Below, one piece after another: positions 1 through 7,286 of a stretch of DNA of 43,014 nucleotides (positions are counted from its first letter, which is position 1; every line of letters begins with the position of its first letter). The notes under the pieces were generated by a model that did no database searches, had not been told where the DNA came from, and saw only the letters and a list, made by a program, of their open reading frames with translations. Position numbers and translations under genes: made by a program. The DNA comes from a virus, in the IMG/VR virus record IMGVR_UViG_3300005663_000094, positions 1-43,014 of that record. The stretch is one strand, 5' to 3'.

Positions 1-39
1 TTAGTTGATGATGTGATTGGATTTGGGAAGGAGAAATAA
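1..39 (+). CDS. C-terminal end of a small membrane protein (continues from window end)
   Basis: Frame 1 is open from base 1 and ends at a TAA at 37-39 that overlaps the next ATG as TAATG. The 12 residues are hydrophilic and acidic/basic. They join in frame to the open reading frame at 42823-43014, giving a 76-residue membrane protein if the molecule is circular. Whether the join is real is inference; the open frame and the overlap are visible. Confidence 0.6.
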   Translation, partial: LVDDVIGFGKEK

Positions 40-212
40 TGAAGAAATGGTATCACAGCAAGACCGAGATAGCGGCATTTATTGGTGCCGTAGCTCTAAT
101 CGCCCAGCTAGTAACAGGAACAGTCTGGCTTGACGCTCAACTCCAAATGGCTATTGTAATTGTCGTCTTCGCTATTCTTAGGGTATTTACTAATAAGGGT
201 ATTACTCTCTAA
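39..212 (+). CDS. Small two-helix membrane protein, holin-like
   Basis: This 57-residue protein starts at an ATG preceded by GGGAAGGAG at about 28-34 and overlaps the upstream stop as TAATG. It has a short basic N-terminus (MKKWYHSKTE), a hydrophobic segment at about residues 11-30, a short charged turn, and a second hydrophobic segment at about 37-52. Small proteins of this topology at the end of a phage late operon are often holins, but no family signature is visible. It is the last gene of the rightward late operon before a convergent leftward gene. Confidence 0.75.
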   Translation: MKKWYHSKTEIAAFIGAVALIAQLVTGTVWLDAQLQMAIVIVVFAILRVFTNKGITL

Positions 213-215
213 GGT

Positions 216-304
216 AAGGGGGGTGACCACGATTACATCTAGGCACACACGTGACGGCAGCACTCTGGGTTCGGAACTCCCATCCTAGTTTACCGACCCC
301 CCTT
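216..304 (+). terminator. Long-range inverted repeat, candidate late terminator
   Basis: AAGGGGGGT at 216-224 pairs perfectly with ACCCCCCTT at 296-304, followed by TTTTAATT. The interior holds CTAGG/CCTAG and a TGGG/CCCA hairpin with TTCGGAA in its loop. It lies between the end of the rightward operon and the leftward gene ending at 311, where a terminator is expected. The 71-nt loop is unusually large for an intrinsic terminator. Confidence 0.4.
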
Positions 305-310
305 TTAATT

Positions 311-460
311 CTAATAAATACCTACACGCTTCCCACAATGGATACAATACTTTAAAATACCCAGCCTTTTCTGATAGTTCAATAGAAACATCCGCCCCGC
401 ATACCAAGAAAGTATCCACAATGGTATGGCTATTAAAAACAACGGCCACAAACTATGCAT
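311..460 (-). CDS. 49-residue membrane protein with a Cys pair
   Basis: The ATG at 460 has a perfect AGGAGG five bases upstream (complement of 466-471). Residues 4-20 form one hydrophobic, Trp-rich transmembrane segment. The C-terminus carries a CxxC pair (CIHCG), half of a zinc ribbon. The upstream plus-strand gene begins 11 bases away on the other strand, so the two starts are nearly back to back. Function unknown. Confidence 0.7.
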   Translation of the reverse strand: MHSLWPLFLIAIPLWILSWYAGRMFLLNYQKRLGILKYCIHCGKRVGIY

Positions 461-471
461 TTTAACCTCCT

Positions 472-732
472 ATGAAAGCATATTATAGAAACTTCAATCA
501 GGACATCTACAAAGATAATATATCAGGTGAGAAGATAGTCGGGGGTTATGGTGACCTTGATTGTATCTACATAGACGAGAACTTACCTTCGGAAAAACAA
601 CCTCTAACAATAATCCACGAAGTTCTCAACATCCCCCTTAAACACAGAGTAAAACATTCTATGATAGACCATATAGCGATAGATGCGATTGGCTGTCTCT
701 TGCAATTAGGGTTTGAGATTAAGAAGATGTAA
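472..732 (+). CDS. Degenerate HExxH metallopeptidase-like protein
   Basis: The 86-residue product contains IIHEVLN at about residues 47-53 followed by a helical C-terminus. Small phage proteins of the HExxH zincin type have this outline: extended N-terminus, a strand with IYID, then HExLH. Here the second His of HExxH is Asn, so catalysis is doubtful. No good ribosome binding site precedes the ATG. It is the only rightward gene inside a leftward block. The product assignment is inference from motif and layout. Confidence 0.55.
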   Translation: MKAYYRNFNQDIYKDNISGEKIVGGYGDLDCIYIDENLPSEKQPLTIIHEVLNIPLKHRVKHSMIDHIAIDAIGCLLQLGFEIKKM

Positions 733-787
733 TATATTTCTCCATAACCTTTGCCACTTTGACAATCTCTTTACATACATTACTCAT
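719..787 (-). CDS. Possible 22-residue peptide
   Basis: A short leftward frame starts at ATG 787 with AAGGTG just upstream and reads MSNVCKEIVKVAKVMEK then five more residues. It overlaps the end of the rightward gene at 732 convergently. It could be real, but length and lack of context keep this weak. Confidence 0.25.
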   Translation of the reverse strand: MSNVCKEIVKVAKVMEKYITSS

Positions 788-842
788 CACCTTACACCTT
801 TACACCCCCTCTGTATGGCTTGTGGTGCGTCTCAGATATGTC

Positions 843-1001
843 TCAGCGTGCATCAGCCAACCTCTTTTTAACATCCTCTTCCGTTCCTAGGCAGACAGTT
901 TTAAGTTCTCCAATATCTCCCACAACCTTTTTTATTCCCCAAGCGTGTCCGCCCGCAAAAACCACTTGCCCGCCTCTATCCCAGCTAGTCGGCTCTTCCA
1001 T
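843..1001 (-). CDS. Hypothetical 52-residue protein
   Basis: The ATG overlaps the stop of the upstream gene as TAATG at 999-1003, the linkage used throughout this operon. The product begins MEEPTSWDRGGQVVFAGG, alternates short beta-like and charged segments, and ends in a basic helix (EEDVKKRLADAR). No family recognised. It is the last clearly coupled member of the leftward run. Confidence 0.75.
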   Translation of the reverse strand: MEEPTSWDRGGQVVFAGGHAWGIKKVVGDIGELKTVCLGTEEDVKKRLADAR

Positions 1002-1282
1002 TATTCACCCCCGTTTAAGTATTTTACCATCGCTCTATAATCATAACTCTTTAGCCATTCTAGTTTATCTTCTGTCTGTAACATTATACTAAACTTAACA
1101 TTCTTCCTTGTAGCCTTTAAGGCTCTTGAGAAATCCACTTTACCTTCTATTACCCCTCGCCAGTCCTGATGGTTGATTGTATTATCTCTGGCAAGACACC
1201 CGTCCTCAGAAAGGCACATCAATTCATACCAGTTTTCTGCAATAGTGCGAAGTTTTGAAATGTTATAATTATACTCTGCCAC
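1001..1282 (-). CDS. Hypothetical 93-residue protein
   Basis: A soluble protein of mixed charge. Its start lies 13 bases inside the end of the upstream gene and its stop forms a TAATG overlap with the next, so translation is probably coupled. No recognisable motif is seen. Confidence 0.8.
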   Translation of the reverse strand: MAEYNYNISKLRTIAENWYELMCLSEDGCLARDNTINHQDWRGVIEGKVDFSRALKATRKNVKFSIMLQTEDKLEWLKSYDYRAMVKYLNGGE

Positions 1283-1460
1283 CGAGAACTCCCAGCTCTG
1301 TTCGGGTGTTCCCCTCTTCCGTTGCTTTTTTATTCATTCTAATATCCTTAAATCCGTAAATCTCACCCGCCGAAAAATAAAGGACTATCTCGCCAAAGTA
1401 TCTCTCAGCTTTCTTCTCTAAAATTATATCCCTTATTTCGTCAGCAGTATAGTTAGTCAT
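1269..1460 (-). CDS. Hypothetical 63-residue protein
   Basis: The ATG overlaps the TAA of the 53-residue gene upstream (TAATG, 1458-1462). The N-terminal half is a charged helix (ADEIRDIILEKKAERYFG), followed by a beta-like stretch. Function unknown. Confidence 0.75.
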   Translation of the reverse strand: MTNYTADEIRDIILEKKAERYFGEIVLYFSAGEIYGFKDIRMNKKATEEGNTRTELGVLGGRV

Positions 1461-1621
1461 TATCTACACAAATCCTTAACCGTGAGGCGAGCTATTTTCG
1501 GCACTACCATTTTGTAGGGAATAAAATTACCATCTTTATCATATACAGGTTTACCATATAGGTCAGGGCAGATTTCCCTTACTAACTCTCCCCAGTATCT
1601 AGCTTTCTTATCTCTCTTCAT
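1460..1621 (-). CDS. Hypothetical 53-residue protein
   Basis: The frame runs from ATG 1621 to TAA 1460. Its start overlaps the end of the gene at 1618-1842 by 4 nt (ATGA) and its stop overlaps the next start (TAATG). The sequence begins MKRDKKARYWGELVREICPD and continues with a YDKDGNFIPYK stretch. No family recognised; the tight overlaps on both sides support it. Confidence 0.75.
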   Translation of the reverse strand: MKRDKKARYWGELVREICPDLYGKPVYDKDGNFIPYKMVVPKIARLTVKDLCR

Positions 1622-1842
1622 TTCTTCCTTCTCTCCCGTAGTCTATCCCAAACTCCACGCTTTGTCAAGGGGATATTTTCACCTAGTAATCTTTTATGTG
1701 TAACAACCATCGCCTCTAGAAATTCATCCGCTACTTCAGGAGCTAAGAACTGATAGCCATGCATAGGATAATTTCTGGCTAGTTCTGCCCCGATATACAT
1801 TTTAAGTTGTTGCCAGATTTTATGTTTGCTATCCTCATCCAT
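1618..1842 (-). CDS. Hypothetical 74-residue protein
   Basis: A soluble, largely helical protein (MDEDSKHKIWQQLKMYIGAE at the start) ending in a basic RLRERRKK tail. It overlaps the PQ-loop gene upstream by 8 nt and the next gene by 4 nt. Function unknown. Confidence 0.8.
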   Translation of the reverse strand: MDEDSKHKIWQQLKMYIGAELARNYPMHGYQFLAPEVADEFLEAMVVTHKRLLGENIPLTKRGVWDRLRERRKK

Positions 1843-2104
1843 ATTTTAGTTTCCTCCTAACTAATATTATAAGGATAGTCCCGTTAAATGCCAAGCCCCA
1901 AATCTGCGAAGCGATAAAGACAGGTGCCGAGATATAGATAGCGTGGATTAAGTATCCTGTCATCATAATAAACAAAAACACATAAGTCGTAAGGGAGACA
2001 TCGTTTGACTTCCCCGTTTTAATCATTCTAATTAACTGGGGAGGAGCGACCCCGAAACCGAAGCCAAAACCAATCCAACCCGCTAAATGCCCTAAGTCTG
2101 TCAT
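1835..2104 (-). CDS. SemiSWEET-like PQ-loop membrane protein
   Basis: The product is 89 residues with three predicted transmembrane helices, the size and topology of bacterial SemiSWEETs, which dimerise to move sugars across the inner membrane. The first helix contains the PQ pair in VAPPQLIRMIKTGKS at about residues 19-33, followed by the DVSL turn typical of the family, then helices at about 40-58 and 62-82. I chose the second Met because its ATG overlaps the upstream stop as ATGA (2101-2104); the first Met two codons earlier has no better site. A sugar-transport role is inference; other PQ-loop functions are possible. Confidence 0.8.
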   Translation of the reverse strand: MTDLGHLAGWIGFGFGFGVAPPQLIRMIKTGKSNDVSLTTYVFLFIMMTGYLIHAIYISAPVFIASQIWGLAFNGTILIILVRRKLKYG

Positions 2105-2289
2105 CCCCATCTAGCCAGTTCTATCACATACATCCCCGCAACCTTTTGAATAAGTTGTTCGCATTCTTGAACATCCTCAAGGTGGCGGAGTTTCTCTGAC
2201 CGAAGAAATAGAATAAACGCACTCGCTTCCATCCTGTTCATTGTTTCTATTTTGACTTTGTGTGTCTTTTTGTCAAATTCCATTAACAA
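2101..2289 (-). CDS. Hypothetical 62-residue protein
   Basis: A short soluble protein with a helical C-terminal two thirds (about residues 18-58, SEKLRHLEDVQECEQLIQKV). It overlaps the PQ-loop gene downstream by ATGA and starts 4 nt after the phosphoesterase gene. Function unknown. Confidence 0.75.
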   Translation of the reverse strand: MLMEFDKKTHKVKIETMNRMEASAFILFLRSEKLRHLEDVQECEQLIQKVAGMYVIELARWG

Positions 2290-2293
2290 CCCC

Positions 2294-3127
2294 CTACATT
2301 GATGCGTGTAACGAAATATGGTAGTCCTCGTTCCCCTTCTGTGTAGATTTTAACTCCGCTAGTATTCTGGGCGTTCCCATATCTTGCGGAGAGTAACCTT
2401 TTCTTCTGACATAGCCGACATACTCAATAAATCCCCCTGTGTTTATAAGTATTCTCCTGTCGGTTTTTTGGTATATCGGTCTCTTAAAAGATATTCTACT
2501 TCTCGGAGGTGACTTCTGATTTAGTCTATGGACATTCTGGGTATGGTCGTGAGATAAGATATAACACTGGACATTAACAGCTTTAGCCAACTCCTCTACC
2601 TTATTAACCTTAGCCCCGATTGTCCTAGCTCCACCCCAACCGTGAGTGGCATATCCCCATAACACCCGTCTATGGTTGTTCTTTCCAAGTCTTATACCAA
2701 ACATTCCCCCGTTAGGTCTATAGGGAACATCCCCCAAATCATACGCTAATCTCATCATATAATCAGCCCCGACTTGGCGGAATACCATCTCTTCGTGATT
2801 ACCTCGTGTTATCATTATTATCTTGTCCTTAATGGGTAAAAGCATCGCCCTAACCTGTGCATAAGCCGTATCGGGTGTAATCAGGTCATCAAACAACTCC
2901 GCAGATGTCGTCTTCCCCGCACAGTTCATCAAGTCTCCGTTCAAGATAGTAAAGGCATTGGGTCTCTGTTTTATCCAATCTATGTATCCGCTTATTACAC
3001 CTAACGCCACCCCTGTAGCCCCGATATGCCAGTCGGCTAATGGAACGAGATAGATTTTAGAGAACTCTACTAAATCTTTGGTAACTATCATATCCTCGTA
3101 GTTTCTCTGGCTGTCTCTATAAGTCAT
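2294..3127 (-). CDS. Calcineurin-like metallophosphoesterase
   Basis: The 277-residue protein carries the ordered dimetal motifs of the calcineurin-like phosphoesterase superfamily: DWH at 32-34, NGDL at 63-66, GNHEE at 109-113, HGW at 162-164 and HDH at 193-195. All metal ligands expected for this fold are present, so it should be active. In phages such proteins may be nucleases (Mre11/SbcD-like) or phosphatases. The substrate cannot be read from sequence, but the PD-(D/E)XK nuclease gene immediately upstream (overlap ATGA) favours a role in DNA processing. It has no Mre11-specific capping domain that I can identify. Confidence 0.9.
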   Translation of the reverse strand: MTYRDSQRNYEDMIVTKDLVEFSKIYLVPLADWHIGATGVALGVISGYIDWIKQRPNAFTILNGDLMNCAGKTTSAELFDDLITPDTAYAQVRAMLLPIKDKIIMITRGNHEEMVFRQVGADYMMRLAYDLGDVPYRPNGGMFGIRLGKNNHRRVLWGYATHGWGGARTIGAKVNKVEELAKAVNVQCYILSHDHTQNVHRLNQKSPPRSRISFKRPIYQKTDRRILINTGGFIEYVGYVRRKGYSPQDMGTPRILAELKSTQKGNEDYHISLHASM

Positions 3128-3543
3128 TTAATCTCCCCTTGTAACAAATCCCACCTGTTTTTGTATTTAGCATATTTGGATAATGGAGTAAGTTTGTCAA
3201 CCGCCACAACAGTCGTTTTTATATCCGCTTTCGGTATAATGAGGAAGTAATCCTCATCAATGCACCACAAAACAAGGAAATCACATTCTTGAAGATTTTG
3301 GGGCATCTTCCTCCCACCCCCCTTGAGCGTAAACAAATAAGTAGACCTGGGTTTGCGTCCTTCCGCCACAATCAGGTGGCATCTATGGGCACTTTTTACC
3401 TCAATGCCTAAGCCATTCGGTAATAGTATGTCCACGCCATCTTCCAAATACGATTTGGCTGGTTTGTGCCCCCTTAAGAGAAGTTCTGACATAACCCGTA
3501 ATTCTCCCGCTACCCCAATGGCATTATTTAACTGTGTTCCCAT
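3124..3543 (-). CDS. PD-(D/E)XK family nuclease
   Basis: From Met at 3543 (AAGGAG eight bases upstream) the product is 139 residues. It shows the restriction-endonuclease-like core: GELRV with Glu14, DGVDIL with Asp38, and the IEVKSA strand giving Glu48-x-Lys50. Length and motif spacing resemble phage Holliday-junction-resolvase-like and very short-patch nucleases. A longer frame opens 12 codons upstream but has no ribosome binding site. It overlaps the phosphoesterase gene by 4 nt, and the NinG gene is two genes upstream. The exact substrate is unknown. Confidence 0.82.
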   Translation of the reverse strand: MGTQLNNAIGVAGELRVMSELLLRGHKPAKSYLEDGVDILLPNGLGIEVKSAHRCHLIVAEGRKPRSTYLFTLKGGGRKMPQNLQECDFLVLWCIDEDYFLIIPKADIKTTVVAVDKLTPLSKYAKYKNRWDLLQGEIK

Positions 3544-3856
3544 TTTTAATCTCCTTGTCGTGTATAGGGCAACCACCACTGATTACGAAGCCATCCGCCC
3601 ATTCACACCCCTTACCGTAGGAATTATCCATTCGTGGGCAAAGACACCCCTGCTTAACCGCCTCATCACTTCCTGGGTTAGCTCTATCCTTATAACCCTC
3701 TATCATTTCCTTCCTTAGTTTCTTCCGGTATTCTTTAGCTCTCCTGCGGGCTTCTTTAAGGCAGTCTTCCATTATCTCTAAAGATGGTGCGTCTAACAAA
3801 TCAATAAATATCTGTTCAACTAACCCCCACGCTTCTTGATAAACTCCGCTTGCCAT
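3524..3856 (-). CDS. Hypothetical protein with Cys-rich C-terminus
   Basis: A 110-residue protein: helical, charged N-terminal part (residues 25-60, LKEARRRAKEYRKKLRKE), then a Cys-rich tail with GCLCPRMDN, KGCEW and GGCPIHD between about 80 and 103. Four Cys and a His could bind metal. Short phage proteins ending in this CxCP...GCPIH pattern are common but uncharacterised. It overlaps the nuclease start by 20 nt. Confidence 0.8.
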   Translation of the reverse strand: MASGVYQEAWGLVEQIFIDLLDAPSLEIMEDCLKEARRRAKEYRKKLRKEMIEGYKDRANPGSDEAVKQGCLCPRMDNSYGKGCEWADGFVISGGCPIHDKEIKNGNTVK

Positions 3857-3857
3857 T

Positions 3858-4289
3858 TTATACCTCCAGAAGTTTTATTTTCTCCTTGAGTTCAGCTTCT
3901 AGGTTTAATAATTCTTCTACTGTAAACTTCCTCACCACTCTTGCTTCTGCTTCTAGGCTCAAGTCCGCTCCTACGCCATATAATTTAACTATCTGTCTGC
4001 GATATTCTAACACATTCCCGTGCTTAAATCTATTACAAGACCGGCATTGGGCGTGACATCCTCTTTCTGAAAACAAATTACCATTATGCCTGCCTGCTAT
4101 GAAATGACCAGCGTCAAGTTTGTCAAAAGGAAGTGTCTCATCACAAGTAAAACATTCACCCCATTCCTTAGAGCCTGTAGTCCTTATACAGTCCCTTAAT
4201 CTAATATAGATGGAGAATAAGCACCACACCCTACGCCTTAATGTAGGGATTCTATTCTTGCTCTGCTTTTTAATCGGTGTCTTCCGCAT
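3858..4289 (-). CDS. ninG: NinG/Rap-like recombination protein
   Basis: The 143-residue product matches the layout of lambda NinG (Rap), a recombination nuclease acting on branched DNA. It has CFTC at 46-49, DAGHFIAGRHNG at 59-70, CHAQCRSCNR with Cys82/Cys85, and the LEYRRQIVKLYG helix near 94-105. The two Cys pairs and the GHF/HAQC residues form the zinc/HNH-like core. A charged helix ends the protein. It sits upstream of a nuclease and a phosphoesterase gene, consistent with a recombination module. Confidence 0.88.
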   Translation of the reverse strand: MRKTPIKKQSKNRIPTLRRRVWCLFSIYIRLRDCIRTTGSKEWGECFTCDETLPFDKLDAGHFIAGRHNGNLFSERGCHAQCRSCNRFKHGNVLEYRRQIVKLYGVGADLSLEAEARVVRKFTVEELLNLEAELKEKIKLLEV

Positions 4290-4569
4290 TATCTTCCTCG
4301 TTGTAGATATTTATTGTATTGGTATCCAGCGTGAAAGTCCCCGTAGGTGACTCCTTAGCCATCTTCCAAAGGGCGTCATACAAATCATCAGCCCCAGCTT
4401 CATAGATTACTGGGGGGCTATAGTGTATTACACGTCCATCATCCCATTCAAGATGAACAATCGGGAGGTCTTTATAGGAGTTCTTCCAACCTTTAGGTCT
4501 CCACGATTTAACCGCAGTGTCAAGATGCACTGTATAATTATGCTCTTTCTTCGGCTCTTGATAACTCAT
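4270..4569 (-). CDS. Hypothetical 99-residue protein
   Basis: A soluble protein with a Trp-rich N-terminal half (SWRPKGWKNSYKDLP) and an acidic C-terminus (EEDNAEDTD). It overlaps both neighbours by 20 nt or more. No family recognised. Confidence 0.8.
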   Translation of the reverse strand: MSYQEPKKEHNYTVHLDTAVKSWRPKGWKNSYKDLPIVHLEWDDGRVIHYSPPVIYEAGADDLYDALWKMAKESPTGTFTLDTNTINIYNEEDNAEDTD

Positions 4570-4732
4570 TTTTCTTTAGGCTAGGGCAGTCGGGGTGCTT
4601 AACTCCACCAAGTCCTATAGCTACTTGTAGTAACCTACAGTAATAACGATTAGACTCTTTTAATACGCAGGGTTGCTTTAGAATTGCATCATAGCAATAC
4701 TTCCCTTTCGGTATATTAACTTCTACTTTCAT
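4538..4732 (-). CDS. Small Cys-containing hypothetical protein
   Basis: The 64-residue product has four Cys spread over residues 13-49 (KYCYDAILKQPCVLKE, YYCRLLQ, PDCPSLKK), suggesting a small metal-binding or disulfide fold. Its ATG overlaps the stop of the 43-residue gene upstream as ATGA. A sigma-70-like promoter (4762-4791) lies just upstream. Function unknown. Confidence 0.75.
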   Translation of the reverse strand: MKVEVNIPKGKYCYDAILKQPCVLKESNRYYCRLLQVAIGLGGVKHPDCPSLKKNELSRAEERA

Positions 4733-4860
4733 TTTCTCCTCTCTATTAACCTTGTTAATTTATCATACAACATAACCTCTTCAAATGTCAAGCCGTCTTT
4801 ATAAAACTTAATCTCTAGTAGTGTAATCTGTATTTCTATTTGCTTTGGTGTGTATTTCAT
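4729..4860 (-). CDS. Small helical protein, 43 residues
   Basis: The frame from ATG 4860 to TGA 4729 begins MKYTPKQIEIQITLLEIKFY and is a charged helix throughout. AAGGTGATGAT precedes the start, and the stop overlaps the next ATG as ATGA. The pattern resembles small phage coiled-coil proteins of unknown role. Confidence 0.7.
   Translation of the reverse strand: MKYTPKQIEIQITLLEIKFYKDGLTFEEVMLYDKLTRLIERRK
4762..4791 (-). promoter_or_regulatory. Predicted sigma-70 promoter
   Basis: On the minus strand TTGACA (complement of 4786-4791) is followed after 18 bp by TATGAT (complement of 4762-4767). It lies inside the 43-residue gene and would provide an internal start for the genes from 4732 leftward, including ninG and the nuclease. 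Confidence 0.5.
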
Positions 4861-4872
4861 ATCATCACCTTC

Positions 4873-6288
4873 TTAAAATACCTGTTGTGCGTTCCTTTTT
4901 TTAATCAACTCACAATACTCTGGAGACAACTCATAACCTACGGCCTTTCTGCCCAGCTTCTTGGCTACCCATAGTGTCGTTCCCGCACCAGCAAAGGGGT
5001 CAAGGACTATAGACGGCACTTTATCAGCATTACATTTACAGGTGGGTTGCCAGCCGAGGGTTTTAGGTGGGATATAATCTTTGTTTGGCATAGTTGCTTT
5101 TGATTGTCCAGTGATTTCATCATCTTTGTGGTCGTGAAAAGTTCCTGCGGTCATCTGTTCCGTTATCCTCTCCCACGGGCTACCACACTTACTACAGCAC
5201 CCTACTTCTGGCGTAGCTGCCTTAATACATATCTCTGGTAGCTTCTCTGGGAATACGGCAAAGTGGGCTTCAGGAAATCCAAAAGTTGGGAATGTCCAGA
5301 CACTTCTAAGGTTACGCCCACCTTCTATCGGTCTTACGGGTCTTCCCTTGCGGAACATAGAGGTTGCTCCATAATGCTGTTCGCCATCGTGCCCGCCTAA
5401 CTCAATATACTTATGGCTAGAGTTTCTAATCTCATCACCACCCCAACGATTAAGCGGTTCTGTATAGGCTTCCCTCACCGCATCCGCATCCCAGTAATAT
5501 TTACTTGATTTGGTCAGCATCAAGATATACTCATGGGAATTAGTCGGTCTATCAGTAACGCTTTCAGGCATAGGATTATTCTTTGACCATATAATAACCG
5601 ACCTTACCCACCAACCATCTTCCTGAGCTGCTATGGCTACTCTAAAGGGTATGAGGCAGAGGTCTTTGGATTTTAATCCTTTATAATTTGCTTTGGGTAT
5701 GTCGTGGCTCACTTGGATTGACCCGGGTGTATCACTATTCCATTTATCAAACCTTGAAACAGGAAGCCCGCCAACCTGCGTCCCCCTGTTAGCCCTTTGC
5801 ATCTCACCAGTTTTGCCTGGCGAACCATCTGCGTTTTGCCCCTTCCCTGAACCGCAATAACTATCCCCGATATTCCAGAATACAACACCGTCTTTTCTCA
5901 GGACTCGTCTTATCTCTCGCAGTATCTCTACAGTATGCTCAATATACATTTCAGGTGTCGGCTCTAGCCCGTATGAGCCTTTCCACGCACCGCAGAGAGA
6001 GCAGACTTGACTTTGACTTTTATAGGCATCACTCTCGGCGGGCTTGAATTGCTTTTGCCCTTCAGGTGTGGCTTCCCAACCTACTCGTTCTCTCTTTATC
6101 GGCTTATCCCATTGATGTCCGCAGTTAGGGTCTCCGCCCCATATCAAATCAGACACACCAGAGTATTTTCTTAAACCCCAATAAGGAGGACTGGTGCAAA
6201 CCATCTGGACGCTTTCGTCAGGTAGCTCACTCATATCACGGCAGTCCTTGTTAAATAATTTATTGTGTAAATCCTCATAATAACTCAA
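4873..6288 (-). CDS. DNA N4-cytosine/N6-adenine methyltransferase
   Basis: A 471-residue AdoMet-dependent DNA methyltransferase of the beta-type order: catalytic motif [11 protein letters not shown] at 32-40 comes first and the AdoMet motif [10 protein letters not shown] at 429-438 is near the C-terminus. TSPPY is most often seen in N4-cytosine enzymes, but N6-adenine cannot be excluded. The long middle region has Cys pairs C96/C99 and C365/C368 with C417/C419, likely zinc sites. No restriction endonuclease is adjacent, so it is an orphan enzyme that may protect phage DNA or mark it for regulation. It begins immediately after the ATPase gene ends. Confidence 0.93.
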   Translation of the reverse strand: MSYYEDLHNKLFNKDCRDMSELPDESVQMVCTSPPYWGLRKYSGVSDLIWGGDPNCGHQWDKPIKRERVGWEATPEGQKQFKPAESDAYKSQSQVCSLCGAWKGSYGLEPTPEMYIEHTVEILREIRRVLRKDGVVFWNIGDSYCGSGKGQNADGSPGKTGEMQRANRGTQVGGLPVSRFDKWNSDTPGSIQVSHDIPKANYKGLKSKDLCLIPFRVAIAAQEDGWWVRSVIIWSKNNPMPESVTDRPTNSHEYILMLTKSSKYYWDADAVREAYTEPLNRWGGDEIRNSSHKYIELGGHDGEQHYGATSMFRKGRPVRPIEGGRNLRSVWTFPTFGFPEAHFAVFPEKLPEICIKAATPEVGCCSKCGSPWERITEQMTAGTFHDHKDDEITGQSKATMPNKDYIPPKTLGWQPTCKCNADKVPSIVLDPFAGAGTTLWVAKKLGRKAVGYELSPEYCELIKKRNAQQVF

Positions 6289-7275
6289 TCAAAAACCCTC
6301 TTTATTAACATAGCCTGTCTTGCAATCACACGGGACGCTAGAGTTCCCATATTTCTTCCACATCTTACCCCAACAGATATGACATTTCTCTATCTCTCTT
6401 ATATTTGATAAATTAGCCCCTCTATCAACAATCCTGAAAGCCCACATCCTCCCCTCTATCGGTCTTTTGGGGTCTTTTACCTTACCAACTGTTAGCCTAC
6501 TTTCTAACTTCCCTAATGGGTCTATATTGAAATATACATCCGCCATATCACGAGTGAACCCTTTACCCCTGCCGAGGTCTGCCCCCTCCTCTTTTTGCAA
6601 TACAGCAACACTCACACCTTGTCCTGTAGCAGTCTTAATATCCTCTAGCACTTGCCCTATCTTATAAAAGTTGTCAGTCAGGTTAATCCAATCTATAATC
6701 GTTAATTTGCCGCCCTCAATGTAGTCTTCGTAATCCTTTCTTACAGGCAATAACAAAAACTTATCCTCATCCTCTCCATCCGCCCACTCTACCCAGTCCA
6801 TTTTTAACATCCGCCTCTTGAACTTCGGGCTGGGTAAATTGTCAAGAGTAGCGTATTCATTCCCCATTAGGATACAGGGATTAACATCTACATTCTCGCC
6901 CAATATATTAAGGGCTATAGTTGATTTGCCGTAGTTAGATACGCCTGTAATGACAACCAAATCGTTCTGTGAGACATTGATAGTGTCCTCAAACCCAAAG
7001 GTGCTATAATCACTGTGGCTTTTAGGCCATCTGAAATCATAATACTTAGTCTCATCAGCGTCTCTCCACCTTATGGGTTTAATGGGTTTGATTTTACGAT
7101 ATAAACCACGACCTAATCGCTTTAATCTTTTGTCTATACACAGACGGCTAATAACTTTATGGAAATTATCACTGTTCGGGTCTATCTTATATTTGGCACG
7201 GAGCTTGTCAATGGAGAACTCCTCCTCTTCTTTGTCTAGCCATATCTCAACCTGTGCTTTAGTTAATTCTGCCAT
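6289..7275 (-). CDS. RecA/DnaB-fold ATPase, probable replication protein
   Basis: The 328-residue protein has an N-terminal winged-helix-like region (about 1-60), a P-loop GVSNYGKST at 111-119, a hydrophobic strand ending in Asp (LTIIDW, 191-196) as Walker B, and a C-terminal CxxC...CxC zinc motif (CHICWG and PCDCKTG). This matches phage RecA-like or DnaB-like helicase/ATPases of the AAA_25 kind, used in replication or recombination. A direct-repeat array lies in the 110 nt upstream of its start, and its DNA-binding N-terminus could recognise it; that link is inference. AGAGGGG precedes the ATG. Confidence 0.82.
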   Translation of the reverse strand: MAELTKAQVEIWLDKEEEEFSIDKLRAKYKIDPNSDNFHKVISRLCIDKRLKRLGRGLYRKIKPIKPIRWRDADETKYYDFRWPKSHSDYSTFGFEDTINVSQNDLVVITGVSNYGKSTIALNILGENVDVNPCILMGNEYATLDNLPSPKFKRRMLKMDWVEWADGEDEDKFLLLPVRKDYEDYIEGGKLTIIDWINLTDNFYKIGQVLEDIKTATGQGVSVAVLQKEEGADLGRGKGFTRDMADVYFNIDPLGKLESRLTVGKVKDPKRPIEGRMWAFRIVDRGANLSNIREIEKCHICWGKMWKKYGNSSVPCDCKTGYVNKEGF

Positions 7276-7286
7276 TTACCCCTCTT

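Noticed and set aside
216-304. The 89-nt inverted-repeat element as a tRNA gene
   Set aside because: The closing stem and a TTCG-containing hairpin are suggestive, but about 14 nt separate the T-like hairpin from the acceptor strand and no anticodon arm fits.
820-1092. Rightward 90-residue frame over the small leftward genes
   Set aside because: It is antisense to well-coupled leftward genes, has no ribosome site, and is rich in Ser/Pro/Leu as expected of a shadow frame.
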